A stretch of 64,000 nucleotides of DNA from Marthasterias glacialis. Taxonomy: Eukaryota; Echinodermata; Asteroidea; Forcipulatida; Asteriidae. The notes under the pieces are model-generated. The model worked only from the letters and a program-made list of their open reading frames with translations. It had not been told where the DNA came from and ran no database searches. The DNA lies in NCBI GenBank assembly GCA_911728455.2, contig OU452233.1, positions 16,996,087 through 17,060,086 of the forward strand, written 5' to 3'. Positions 35,801 through 49,008 of the stretch are shown here, in pieces (within the stretch, counting starts at the first letter, position 1; every line of letters starts with the position of its first letter). A program made the translations under genes and the position numbers.

Positions 35801-38800
35801 GCAGATCTGTGGAATGTGAACCAGTACAAAAACACCACGTACACCAGGAGGTTTTGGCTATTATAAGAGCACTATGAAATATTGACTTGGTGTGAGTTGT
35901 GGGACATGGTTCTGGGAGGAACTGGTCGTGTTAACAACTCGACGGCTGGATCTGCATGCTGTGGTCGTCTTTTTCGAGAATGTCGAACTCGGATGCCGGA
36001 ACGACTCTCGCAGCGTGGTGAGGGACACAGACTGTACGGTCGATCGGCTCGATGAACCGCGGTGACGGGAAACTGGGAACTGGATACTGGAAAATGTTTA
36101 CGTGGTGCGTGTGTACTCACCCCCGCCGGTCTGTTGTTGATGAGTTAGGGGAGAAAAAGTGAGATGGGACTTGGAGGGACCCGTAAGGGACGAGTTAGAG
36201 AGCCGTATGTGAAGAAGATCAACTGCCGGAGAAGTGCAAGCAACGTGGCGATGATGTAAGATGGAAGCCTACGTCTTTTGAAACCCCGAGGCGTTCCAAG
36301 ATTTTAATAGCCTCTTCAATAATGCATGTGGGATGCCATGCCTGGATGGTACAAGCGTCAAGTTATGTGGGAGTTCGAGGAAAAGTTGACCGATCCAATT
36401 TGCTTTGATGACTGTGCGACCTTTTAAGCTTACCTTGATTCTGGATAGGAAGTTACGCCATGTTCACCTAGTTCAAAGACTATACCTTTTGCGTGCCAGC
36501 GGACCTTTGAAACTGCAGGAAATCTTATGGAGGTCAAACCGCCGGTCATCCCACGAGGCACTTAGAACCGGAGTGTAAGAGTTACGGGGACTAGAGCCAA
36601 AGTTAACGCTCTCAGAAGTTAGTGGGATAACTGCTCCTTCCCAGTGGCGTAACTAAGAGGGGCTCGGGGGGCACTTGCGCCCCCCACTAATTGATGTCTG
36701 TGCTCCCCCCCCCCGTGCCCCCATTTGAAATCTGGACTTCTGGATTACCAGAGTCAAATGTTACATTTTGTAAGCTTTTATGGAGTAATGTCAATGTTTG
36801 TTTGTTTGTTTGTTTGTTGGGTTGTTTGTTTGTTTGTTTGTTTTTTGTAAAATATTTTTCTGTGTACACGTAGACTGTGTATTTGTTTTTTTCGGATCAT
36901 TTTATAAAAATAGTAAACGGCAAAACAAGAGCACTGAGAAGGTACTTGTTTAGGAAAAGTTAAAATTTTTAATTAGCTGGAAGTGCCCCCTAAAAAAAAA
37001 TGGTGCACCCCTTTGTGCCCCCCTAACATTTTAACCTAGTTTCGCCGCTGCTCCTTTTTCGTTACTCAGAAAGACATGTTAATGAATAGGTTGCTTTATA
37101 GAATTCTGGAAAATATTCAATAGCTTACTTTGATATACGGTCTGGTACCCCTCTATCCGGGCATGATGTTGAGAGTGGTTTACAAACTTCAGTTCACTCG
37201 GGTTAATACAGTTCATTAACAATTTGGCCATAAGACGTAAGACATAAGCCATAAGAAAACTTTTTTAATCTCAAAAAGAAGAAATTACATTGCTGGGAAG
37301 TTTAAAACACTATACGGTTTCATAAAGTTAAAAAGATAACATGTTTAAATCTTAAATCAAATTGAAAGTGTTCTCATCACGGGGCTTTCTGGTAAAGTAT
37401 GTACTCCGTTATGAGAGAGATGGGTTCTGCTTACCTGTCATTGTGCATCAGCTCGGATGGTCTTGATCGAGACGGCATTTTTGCTGTTTTCTACGGTGGT
37501 TCCTTGGGTATGAGCGGTTGGGTTTGGTAACCGTTTGAACACGAAAGGGAAGAGGGGAACGGTATTCACGGACTTCAGGGTGATTTGTCAGTTTTATTTA
37601 TAACAGAGTTTTCAACATTTTGACAAACACTCTTACCTTTTGATGGCAAATCTTTGGGTTTTCTCAGTGAGGTATCGGTGTCTGTCTTGATTGTGATGGT
37701 TATACGAACGCATTTCATCTTAAAAGCAAGGACTGATGGAACAAAAGTGGAATTAATTTCGGTGCTCTAAGTGCCTTTGGGTGCAGCCAGTCTGGCAAGC
37801 CGGTTATGTCAGCAATTCTTACCTTGTTTTGATTGTTTCATACTTCATACTTCAATAATTTTTAAAATCCTGAAAATTGAGTAGCTGTATCATCAAGATC
37901 TAAAGACGAAGCCACTGGTTACACACGATGTCACGTTATTTTTTTTTATATAGAAACTTCTGGAGTATCTACCTCAGTCTCATCAAATAGAAATCTTAGC
38001 GTGTTGCCATAACAAGAACTAGTGTCAATCTTACCTGTGTTGACAATTGCACATCTTAATGTGAAGGGAGACAAATGGACAATCCTGGGGTCAGGACAAA
38101 TCTTTAAAATTCAAAAATGCTTTTAATCTGATATAGCCTACATGTTCTTTATTTTTTAACCCAAACTTACCTTTTCTCAGTCGTCACATAGTCATTTACA
38201 TATTGACAAGCCATTTGTACATTGGATGGTCTCGTTTGCACCATTGCCACAAAGCAGAAAAGTACATTTTAAAAAATACTATAATATTATGACTTGAATA
38301 AGCCAAGAACATCACAATGGAAACATGAAAACAATATCTTTACGTCATCTGCCCCGTCCAAATGAGAGTCAAGTCAGAAAATTAATTTGCAGGTAGCCCA
38401 GTACAGTCAACGCTTTAAAAAAAAACAATTAAAGTATTGCAAAAATTATCAGATTTTTCTTGGCACTATTTGTACTCTGCATTATTTTAACATCTTCGGA
38501 AAGTTGTTTTCTCATTGATTTCATTTCCGTTGTTTTGAAAATGCCAACTTTACTCTTAGTTTGGTGGCAGCAGATAGCGTGACACAGACAGCAAAATAAT
38601 CTGGAGTGGTCACCTATCCTCGAACTCTCACATTGTACAATGATTTGATCGGATGAAGAAAAGAAGAAGTTTAAGTTAAAAGAAGGAGGAAGATGGAAGA
38701 TGAAAATACTGATGAGGAAAAAAAGCATAAAGAGGGGTAGAGGGAGGAAAGAAGAGGAGGTATAAGAAATGGCGATGAAAAAAAAAATAATCGAAAAAGA

Positions 38801-39739
38801 GTAACCGGGGAAAAATGGAGAGGAAATTGGGGCGAACTCAGAATTTCAAAGAGGGATATCAAATCATTGATGACCTGCTTGTGTTACAAGCACAAAAGCG
38901 TTGGTGCGTAAGGTTTTGGGCTAGTGAACCTAAATTATTATATTTTTTAACTGTACAATTTTTTTTATTATTATTTTTTTTTTAAATTTTAATTGATTAC
39001 TTGAACAGTTATAAAAAGGGTGTTTGAGTATTTTTTTTAAAAATTATTGTCCTTTTAAATCTTAAATCTCACAGTAAAAAAAATGACAAAATCGAGCTAA
39101 ATTATTTTTTGAGAAGAGCCTCTTCGGGCATTTAAAGGAAGTTCTTTTTACTTTGTTATGAAAGTTATTATTCTAAATCAAGCTGTTAAAAAAAGTTAAA
39201 AACCGTATTGTTTACATTGTTGCATCTTTTCAAAGGGGAGTGTAAAGGATTCAAAAAAATACTTATTTAAATGCTTTCAGAAGTCATGAAACAGGCGTCG
39301 ATTAATAATTTGCGGTTTGGCGATCAGTGAACTAGAAATGAAAACAGTGATCATGTTGGGAACTAGACAGGTATAAACAGACTTCTTTACTAACTATTTT
39401 TCTGTGCACCGTTGTTGTCTGTGGAGTGTATGTTATTTTGTGAACAAGCATTTCACTGTAACTTTCTGTGTTTGACTCTTCTGCTATATTAGTACATGTG
39501 AAGTTTAGGGTGTTTTAATATTGTAACAATTTGTTAGAATGCAGACTGTTGGTTTTTCCTTGAAGGCGATTTAACTTCGCTTAACCCTTTTGTTGTTTTT
39601 GTAATTATTTGTGTGTTTCGTTTTTACAGTATTATTCGTTATTCAAATTTGTATCGACGTCCTATTAACTTCCTACTCATTATTTATTTTGAACTTGATT
39701 GTTATTTTAGCCATTAATTTTTTTTTCCAAGTTAGCACA

Positions 39740-39770
<31 letters not shown>

Positions 39771-42700
39771 TAGTATATATTATTTAAGATGGTTCTTGAA
39801 AGGCGTATTAAATTAAAAAGGGGGCGAACTTCAGATTAATTGGGGATACATGCAAAAATTTCTTTTTAACTTCACTTATTTAAATTTATTTTCTAGGAAT
39901 GGTGGGTTTTGTTGTTTTTATACTTTTTTCAAACATTAATTTTAGATTACTTTTTTACCCATTCTTTATAACAATTATCACTTGTTTCATTATCACTTTG
40001 CCGTTGAAAACGATGTCACGTGGGTTCCTCACGTCTCACGTTTACTTTGAGAACTAATCAATGTCGCTGGAAGTTTGATGTTTGTAACAGTAAAGCTATT
40101 GGTTTTCTAACATTCAGAACAAAAAAAAATCCTGGAAAGTGCTTGGAGGTAAATATAAGAAAATCATCGAGTGTATACCATTCGATCATGTTATCAAAAC
40201 AAAAGATGACTTTTGGTCTTAATTATTTAGATTATTAATATGAAACCGAGTTAGTGTTGGACTCTGCGTCTGCTTCACTGATGGGGAATATTTATAAGTA
40301 GGGAAATGGAATTAGACTGGAGATAGAGGCTCATGTTAAAGCATATTGTACTTGTTAATACTGAGAACATTTTACTGTATACGGAGTGTCGATGGTTAAA
40401 ATTCAAAATTGTGGAACAAAAGTTTGGGAAAATATTATTGATGCAAATTTTTTTTCTTACAAATGAGTCTTTAAAAGAGTTTAAATTTCAACTAGAGGCG
40501 CATTATAGCTATGAATATTATTAGTATTTTTGTTTACTTTATTTAAGGGACTTAGTTTTGCGCTTGAGTTAGCTTGTGTTTTCGAATTGTGTGGAAACTT
40601 CTTGTCAGATTTTGTATTTTGAGGACGTTGGCCAACAATGTTTTCGATGACGGCTCCTTTGTAAAGTTTGTTCCAGTAAAGTTTGTTCCAGCTCGATTGA
40701 TATTAGTTGTTGATAACGATTTGGAGTTCACTAATTTGCAGGGCATCTCTTGGCGGCATAGTAGTAAAGTGAAAAAAAAAATAGCTAGACTCGTTCGAAA
40801 TTCTGAGCTTCGCCCCTAAGAGTCAAGTCAGCTAGAGATAGCAAGAATGATCAGATAGCTATACGTTACATATTAAATGCATTATCAGAGAAACTATCAA
40901 AAATCGGTGTCCTCGAGACATTGGTTTCCTGCCTACACTATCGCCACCTTGCCTGGACGTCTCTGGTAGCTGGTCTTCTCCACCTAACTCGTCACGTAAA
41001 AACATACGGGTCTTCCAGTCGCTCCGTGCCCCATCCCATTTTCTGTCCCAGCGCTCACCCGCAACCGACCCCGGCGACAGTGAGAACTCGCGCCACGCAT
41101 TCATTCTCCAGTATCCAGCTTCCAGCTTTCCCGCCACCGCGCTTCACCGCAGCTGATCCACCGTACATTCTGCATCCTTATTCCCATCACGCTCCGAGAG
41201 TAGTGCCCGGACACCGAGTCAACGGACATTCTCTCGAAGACGGTCACCGCACGTAGATCTACCCCTCGAGATGTTACACTGCCAAGCACTTCCCACAACC
41301 AGGACGTCTCACAACTCAAACGGAATATTTCGTAGTGCTGACCTATTCCGCTCGTTTCAAACACTCTAAAAACTGCAGAGTTAAGCCAACCCTGTAAAAG
41401 TTAGCTCAGTGATAACCCTTTAATCAAGTTGAGAAACCGGAAGTTAATCTCAATTGCCAATTTTATTTAACTTCCGTCTATCACACTTGATAAAAAGTTG
41501 TCACAGAGTAGACTCTTAAAGGGTTGATTCAGTTCTCAATTTTAAGAGCGTGGTACTAACGAACGTATACAGGTGTGACCTCCCGTTCAACTTCAAATTT
41601 TAAAGTTGATTTGGTGTTGATTCTGAAGGTTTTGGGCTATACCTGGATTCAGTTGCCACCGTAGGGTTCAAAATGGCCGCCAATCCCTATCACACGATGG
41701 TGGAGTGATTGAAGATTTCACGTCCAAACTTGGGAGCTGTCGACACAGCATGTTCACCGCTAGAGTAGACTTAAACTAGTTCCGCGTTTATACACGGTGG
41801 TCGAGTGGTTATCAAGATCCTTGCACTAGAATACCCGATTCAAGTGCAACCCACAAAATCTGTGGTGTACACGGCTACACTAGGATTCGAACTAGTCCCC
41901 TACGACTTGTTGGTCGAGTGCCAGACCAGTCACACTAAGCGGCTATACTTTGGCTTGTTTGATTCCAAAGTTTCCGCGTGTTGCAGCGCCTCAACACCCT
42001 CCGCGAAGGGCAATATTGCCCGCTGTACCTACAAAAGTCCTTTGACTTTCTCGCCAACAAAACGTATACGTTTGTTCGTCCAACAAACATACGCGTATGT
42101 CCCTGCAACTGAAGACCTTTTATCGAGCTCAACCTTCTTGTACTTCGCTGAAGTACATCAGGTTATTTGCTTGACGTTCCCACCGCGAAACAATTCAAAT
42201 CACCTTTGATTTTTTTCGCACAAACACTTGCGTCTCAGCTAGCTGAAACGCACCACGAGGTACATGTGCCCAATTATGTACCACTTTTCGGAAGTTTCTC
42301 GAAAACGTAATTTTTCAAGAAAACTCCCTGATGATGTCCCACAAACGTTTTGTCTGTCAAAAATATGTCATCAGTTTTCGAACCCAAAACGCAACTCTTC
42401 AACTATATCACTCCATGTCCCGACTTGAACAGAAAGTGCTAAACCCAAACAAGAACAACAATCTTGGCCTGAAGTTGTGACTGATTTCCCGCCAATATTC
42501 GAGGCACGTGGGCTCTCATTGAACCAAATCACACACACAAGTTGGTCTCTGTACACGTTCCCTGACCCCCGTGACGGATACATAAAGACTCAATATCACA
42601 TGTACATTCGAGCTTCAGTAACAGTAAGCCAACATCAAAACAGCTACCAAGCAAACAGTCTGCTAAGCGTTTTACAATGATTAAGGACAGGCTACCAGCC

Positions 42701-45700
42701 AAGTTATACGGAACATTATGAAGGATGGGCTGGTAGCCATTGGAAATAGCTTAGCACTTTTTCTGGTCCACGATTTGCTTAGTAACTCTTTTAATATTTG
42801 CTTACCACCAGCAAACACAGAACCCTTAAATGAAAACTACTATTCTTAAAACATATCACCCTGCCGCAGTTGTCATTTCAGCAGGTTGTTCCCTTTTCGT
42901 TTTCGCCTCTGGAATTTCAATGGCCAACAAAACCATCCTCGCAATCCACACTGCATGGAATCAACTGAAAGATGTTCTTGGCCGAGGTCTCACTTGGTCG
43001 TTTCCGCTCCCCCTCGGCATGCAGCTTCGTCAGAGGTGGTTTCAGACTCCGCGGCGTATGGAGTATGAGAATGGTTTCATAAGCTGAGAGTGGTGATCAA
43101 GAGATAACAAGTGAGGGAATGTAAGCCACTGTTTTACCGAAGGGTACACCGAGAATAAATCAGAGAGATTACAAGAGTCATCATAAAAAAAAACCAACCT
43201 GTGAAGATTAGTTGTGGCACTTCTGAGAACCTTACAGTTATTTGTGTGTGTTCAGTTTTGTAACACCCCTTTTAGTTTGCAGTTCATTTCAGAAGCAGAT
43301 ACATGTCTTGGGTGATTGGTATGTTGTCATTCACAAAGGCCCACTACTTCTTTGGTATCACGATCGGCATGAATTGTTTGCCCCCTATAGATAGTTGTGC
43401 ACTGTGTTATTATTATTATTTTCTCGTCTTTATGATAAAGTCTCTAATCTTACCCCTTCGAGGACCTGGACAGTTTTTGTTGAGTTATTGTTGAGTTAGT
43501 TTTCGAAGTTTTCGAGGTCTTCGACGACGAGCTCGTCCTTTGTGATCGGTGAGGTTGGTGGAGGAACAATGACTTCCTCTACGTCCGGGGTGTTCGTGGT
43601 GGTTACGTGGCCGTGTCTGGCCAGGAGATCGATGCTGCCGGGAGCTTCCTTGACCATGATGCAGCGGACGGTGACCTCCCTGTGGCGAAGAAGTGACGAC
43701 GAATCTCAAAATCGTTTTGGCATCACCTATATATTTTTGTTTATATTTTTCATTTGCATTTTTAAAGTGTGTTCGTTTGTTTGTTTGTATGGAACTGTTT
43801 GTTTGGCTCTTCTGGTGAGGGTTGCGTAAAGCCACGGAAATATCCCGTTTTTAGTTGAATAATAAAAAAAAGAAGAAGAAATGTTGGTGCAACGACTTGA
43901 CGTTTCGATCAGTATGCTCTCAACGTCTTCATGAAAACATGCGTTATTTGTGCACATGCGGTAGTTTTTGGACTAACATTGTGTAAAGGGTGAAGACAGG
44001 GTTAGATTCTGTCATATCACATCCCAAGTGGATATACATGAATAAGATTGTAATGTCGTGGTCAAGAATTGTTTTCTTCTTCCGTTTTCGTGGGTGGGAG
44101 ATTTTTTTCTTCCTCACTAAACCACATTTTTATTAAACTAACTGATATTCTTCTTAATCCTTGTTGCAACTCACATGCTATTCCCGCGAACTTTAATCTT
44201 GCGGGACTCCACCTTCATGTCTGGCGAGCATGACCTATTGGTCACCAACAGCGGCTCGGGAAACCTTTCCTTGGCCCCCGTCTCCACCTTGGCATCCACG
44301 GGTTCCTCTTCCTCTACGTGATCGTAGAGGAGATCAGTGATCTTGATGGAAGAGGCAGATACCTTGGCGCCTACACTCTCAGAGGAGCTGGTTCTGCCGA
44401 AGCCCTTGAAAGGTTCTACTTTGCGCGCCCTGTTGACCAGTAAAAACTCAACCAATAATACATATTGAAGCACCGTATTGTTTTCAAGATTTTGCCGAGA
44501 ACCCCACCTTCCCCGTCTTGCCCAACTTTTATAAGACTAAGTTCCAAGCCACTGGTTTCCGGAGGAAAGCTTTTTATTCACTTTAGGTTTTAGGTGATTA
44601 GCTGGATGGACAATCCAGCCAACATGTTGCCCAACCCATCGGTCTAAAATCTCTTTTTGCAATTTGTTTAGTGTCATGTACACAGTCTTCTTCAAAAGAA
44701 ATGTCAACTTAAAAAAATGACATTTTATGAAACCTACTTTTTCAAACTGTCTACTAACTTATTAAGATGTTTTCAGTTGCATTGTGAACAGGAACAACTT
44801 TACAATAATTTTAATAATAAGCAATGGCGAACGATAACCTAAAGTAAACCACCGGTTCGTTTCAGAACCACAAGAGAAGTTTCACGATAGAACAAAGTGC
44901 GTTTATATTTTAAGTGACGAAATGCTAATCGGATTTTACTTCTCCATTCATCTCCAGGTTCCAGCCCACTGTTTGAACTCCGGAAATGTATTTGTTCCTT
45001 AAACTCTCTCTCGAGTTTGATCCACAGTAGACCCTTCCCATGAAAGTGAATTGCACAGCGCGCGTGCGCACTAGAAAAGACACTACTGGTTGGCAAAAAT
45101 GACGAAACATCGCGCCTTTTTGTATGGGTTTGATGGTGACGTGACTCATACACGTTTTCTGCGTCTGCTGCCTGGTGCATAACATTTTGGAATTTGCCAA
45201 CTAAAGCCGCTGTACGCAGGTATGAATATAAATAATTAGCATTGTTTCACGGAAAAGGCTAATTTGCAGAGGTGGTGACTTCCCGCCATCCGTCCCCCTC
45301 TCTCTCATCTTTCTCTCTCTTGAGCAGTGATTGATTTGTGATCAGGACCTAATTTCATGGCTCTGCTTACCATAGAATTCTACGTTTACGGTCATCATTG
45401 TTTGCTTACCTGGTTAGCCCCAACACTACGCGCTAGCTGTGAAAGTGGGAATGCCCAGTATAATATTGTGAATTACTATGCGCGTAAGCATACATTCCTT
45501 GCTAAGCTGTGAAATGATGCTAAGGTTATTGTCTGCTTCCGAATGCTGATTTGTTTGCTTTACAGTATAAAGCAGATCCATGAATTTGAGCTCCTGTTGG
45601 ACTCACTTTCTGGTCTTTCCACTGCTTTCGATATATCGGTAACGAGTCGTCTTTCTCCTGGCCTTCTTGCCCTTCGTTGCATTGGTGTCATCGGCTGGAT

Positions 45701-48700
45701 TAGGGTCATCGCCAGAGGGCCCGATCTTCTTGTCATCGGCCCCTACTGGTGGAGCTGGCCCCTGCCGTCCTCTAGCAAAAAGCCGTTGGAATCCACGCAG
45801 CACGCGGGTTTTCACCTGTGTGGTTAGTTTATGTTTGACTCACACTCATAAATACCTGTAAATGTCTATCCATTCTGATCAGGAGATCACGTGGCCATGT
45901 TTAAACGTGCGGTATAGACCATGTGACCCTTGTTTACAAAAGAGTGACCTTGTACATTCCAGGGCAATTACTGGCAGGCAAGATACTGCATGGGACATAT
46001 GAGAAATTTTACATTTTGTATCATAATTTCCACATAAATTCAATGGCTATTAAAATGAGAGCTGAACTAGTTGTGAGATGTGCCCCTTTCCTTCATATCC
46101 AAAGTTGATGACAATCGGACAGTGCAATCTCCATAAAATGAAAGATTTAAAGTATTTTCCCATTGAGCCGTGTACAAATCCTGCCTGCAGGAAGTCCAGG
46201 TTCTGTGGCTCTTTTGTAAACATGTGATGTCACAGGTAACATGGTCTATAAACACAGTGTTTAAACATGGACTCAGGACCATTTTAGTCAAAGAGGGCGC
46301 CAACTTTAAAAAGATAGCCCCTATGATCTCCTTTGTCACACGTACGTATTAGTACAATAGCAGCAGTACAAAATACACTATCCTTCCTAAATATGTGCAC
46401 AAAAAATGTGAAGTGTTTATCTTCCTTAGGCAGAGTTTCTAACTACCCAAAAAAAACAACGTTGACCCACATGGGTTATTTCATAAACAATGCAGTATCT
46501 CGAGTTAACATCAAATATTACGCTCTTGTCACTTCTGGGCTTGATTCCAGGTTCCTACAACCCTCTTCTTTATGGACTCCCAGAAAAAGAACTTTCAAAA
46601 ATCCAACTTATTACAAAACACTGCTGCTCGTCTTTTTTTCGTGTTTACCTCGATCTCACAATGTTACACCAGTTTTGATGGAGCTGCACTGGCTCCCGGT
46701 TACGGTGCTCACAGTCTATATAATTCTTCTGTTAACTTTTAAAGTTCAAAAAGGTCAAGCTCCAACTTATTTATCTGAACTTGTTCATCCACATTCTTCT
46801 CCAAATCGGACTTTAAGATCATCCCAACTGTCTCTGCTTGCTTCTTCTACAATAGTTTCTTCCAAGTCGTATGGTCAAAGGTCATTCCCCTAGGCTGATC
46901 CAACTTAAGAGAACAATCTACCTGTTCATATTCGGCAAGCTGATTCTTTGAACCGTTTTTAAATCTCGGTTAAAAAACAGTTGTTTGAATCTGCATATTT
47001 GTAATCTTCTCTCACTCATTGTTTATTTTGTTATTCTATGAGATTTTTTTTTTTTTTTTTTTTTTTTCATTATGCGCTTTACAAAATGCCTGTTTTATTT
47101 ATTATTGTTGTTATTAGCCTTACCTGCTTGGAGAGAGATACGGGTGCAGCGTCGTTCTTAACGGCATTGTCCTCCTGCACACCCACACGGTTGGTCATGG
47201 CCTGTGGGGTCTTCTCTTGTACAGTAGGTTTGACGGTCACGGGATCGGTACCGTCTGGTCCAGGGTTGGCTGTTCTGTTTCAGGAATTATTTTCAAAGAG
47301 GAGTTCAACTTTCCGCCCTGACAGTCACAAATACTTTGCTAAGTTTTCTTTTTTACGATTATTATTTTTCCCTCTTCAATATTCTCAATAAATCGCAGTG
47401 GTTTGTTTTCCTTGTGTTTTTTCAAGTGCCTTTTACAAACTGTATTTTTAAAATATAATTTCAGCTTTTAGTTCAATTGTTATTATTATTTTTTAAATTA
47501 AAGCCATGTTAATGTCCTTAGAGTCCTTTATGTCTCTTTCTTAATTGTACCATTATGAGATCATTAAAATTAAAGGAATTAAGATTACTGTTTTTCTTCC
47601 ACAAGGGGTGCTGGCCTAAGGAGCTGTGTGTCGTCATGATTATAGCAGGCCTGTGGCTGTGCATGGAAAGATGAACTCTCACCCACATACAGCACACGTG
47701 CGCGCTTCAAATCACAACAAAGGGTGCCGTGTTCGTCAAACTGTGACGTAACCGCCGGTACGCACGCGCGCGTGGTAATTTTATTATTCTATTTACTGCT
47801 GTAATCATGACGACACAGCCCCTTCTAACTGCTTTTCTGTAGGTATATACTTCTTCAACGTTTTTGTAGTTTTACCTGTGAAATTAATGAACTAAACGAA
47901 ATTAAATTAAAAACCGACTAGGCTATAAGATCAACACTGATTGATCATTTTGTAAATAACCATGGAACAACTTAAATCGATATACATTTTGATGTATAAG
48001 ATCATTCCGATTTATTATCTCTATTTTTATTTGATTAATTTTTCTGATTAATTTTGACATGATATGAAATGTTTCTTCAAACTGACTGGGCAGACGAGTT
48101 TCCTTGCAGCTAGCTGCAGTAATATCTTAAAACAGAAGTATTTCTCGAAAAATGTATACTTGATTTCCAACTCTTGCTACAACTGTATAACTATTATAAC
48201 AATCAAGCTGAAAATTAAACACTTTTTTTTTAAGCTGGACCTGATTAGACATTTTGTCTTTAAGAAAATTCATGCAGCACTTTGTTTCTTATGTAGCCAC
48301 ATGTCTACATTAATATGCCTTTCCTTTTCAAAAACTAAACTTTTAAAAAACAATTGTCCACGACACACCTTAGTAAATGAAATCTTGATGTTGCCTATAC
48401 GCATAAAATATGATTTACAAGCATCATTGATACAAATTATGTTATCAGTAAAACAAACATAGATCTGATTCTTGTTTTGAAGAATCAATCGCGTGATAAG
48501 TTGTATTCAGTTTAACTCTAAAGTATTATAGCAGTACATAATGAAATCACAAACGACTCTCAGGTAAATTAAATGAGGGCAAAACATTTTGAACCAGCAT
48601 TTTTTTTAAAGGCGCCAGTTCCTCGTTCTTCACTTGATGCTAGAAAGTGATGTTTAAAGATTATTATAACTAGTAAGATTGCGGGTACAGCCATGTGTAA

Positions 48701-48973
48701 ATCTCTTTTGGGAGGAGTGTTGGCTCTGAAAAGAGCCGTTGTTTGTCGTCTCAACGTTTTGAACAGTATATTCTGCTCGTCTTTAAAATAATTTAAATCA
48801 TTCTCCTGAAGAACTACAAGTTTCATATGATAATTAAATACAGTGTTTACTTTCCACGGTATGTTGGTAAAGTGCTTTTTCATATTTTTTTTTAATTTTT
48901 TTTTTTTATTGTTGAGCAGTCCTTCAGAAAAGTAGCTGGAACCATAAAAACTTAAATATTATTCAAAAGATTG

Positions 48974-49008
<35 letters not shown>

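Larger units (their letters stand above)
32546..43495. other. Scramblase intron 6, part upstream of the nested gene
   Basis: Holds the 72-bp minisatellite, a poly-C element and GCTTAGCA-type repeats. 37.1-40.8 kb is very AT-rich with (ATT)n at 39739-39770. 40900-41270 is GC-richer and open on both strands, but without known motifs. No conserved coding exon was found. Confidence 0.4.

Noticed and set aside
41805..42209. 134-codon plus-strand frame with tRNA-like words (GGATTCGAACTAGTCC)
   Set aside because: Looks like a decayed SINE or chance open frame. Too degenerate to assign to one of the SINE families.
44839..45200. 113- and 91-codon minus frames in intron 3 of the nested gene
   Set aside because: No splice sites in the needed phase; the five-exon model is complete without them.
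46333..46893. 186-codon plus-strand frame
   Set aside because: It is a decayed CR1/L2-like retrotransposon fragment, not a host gene.
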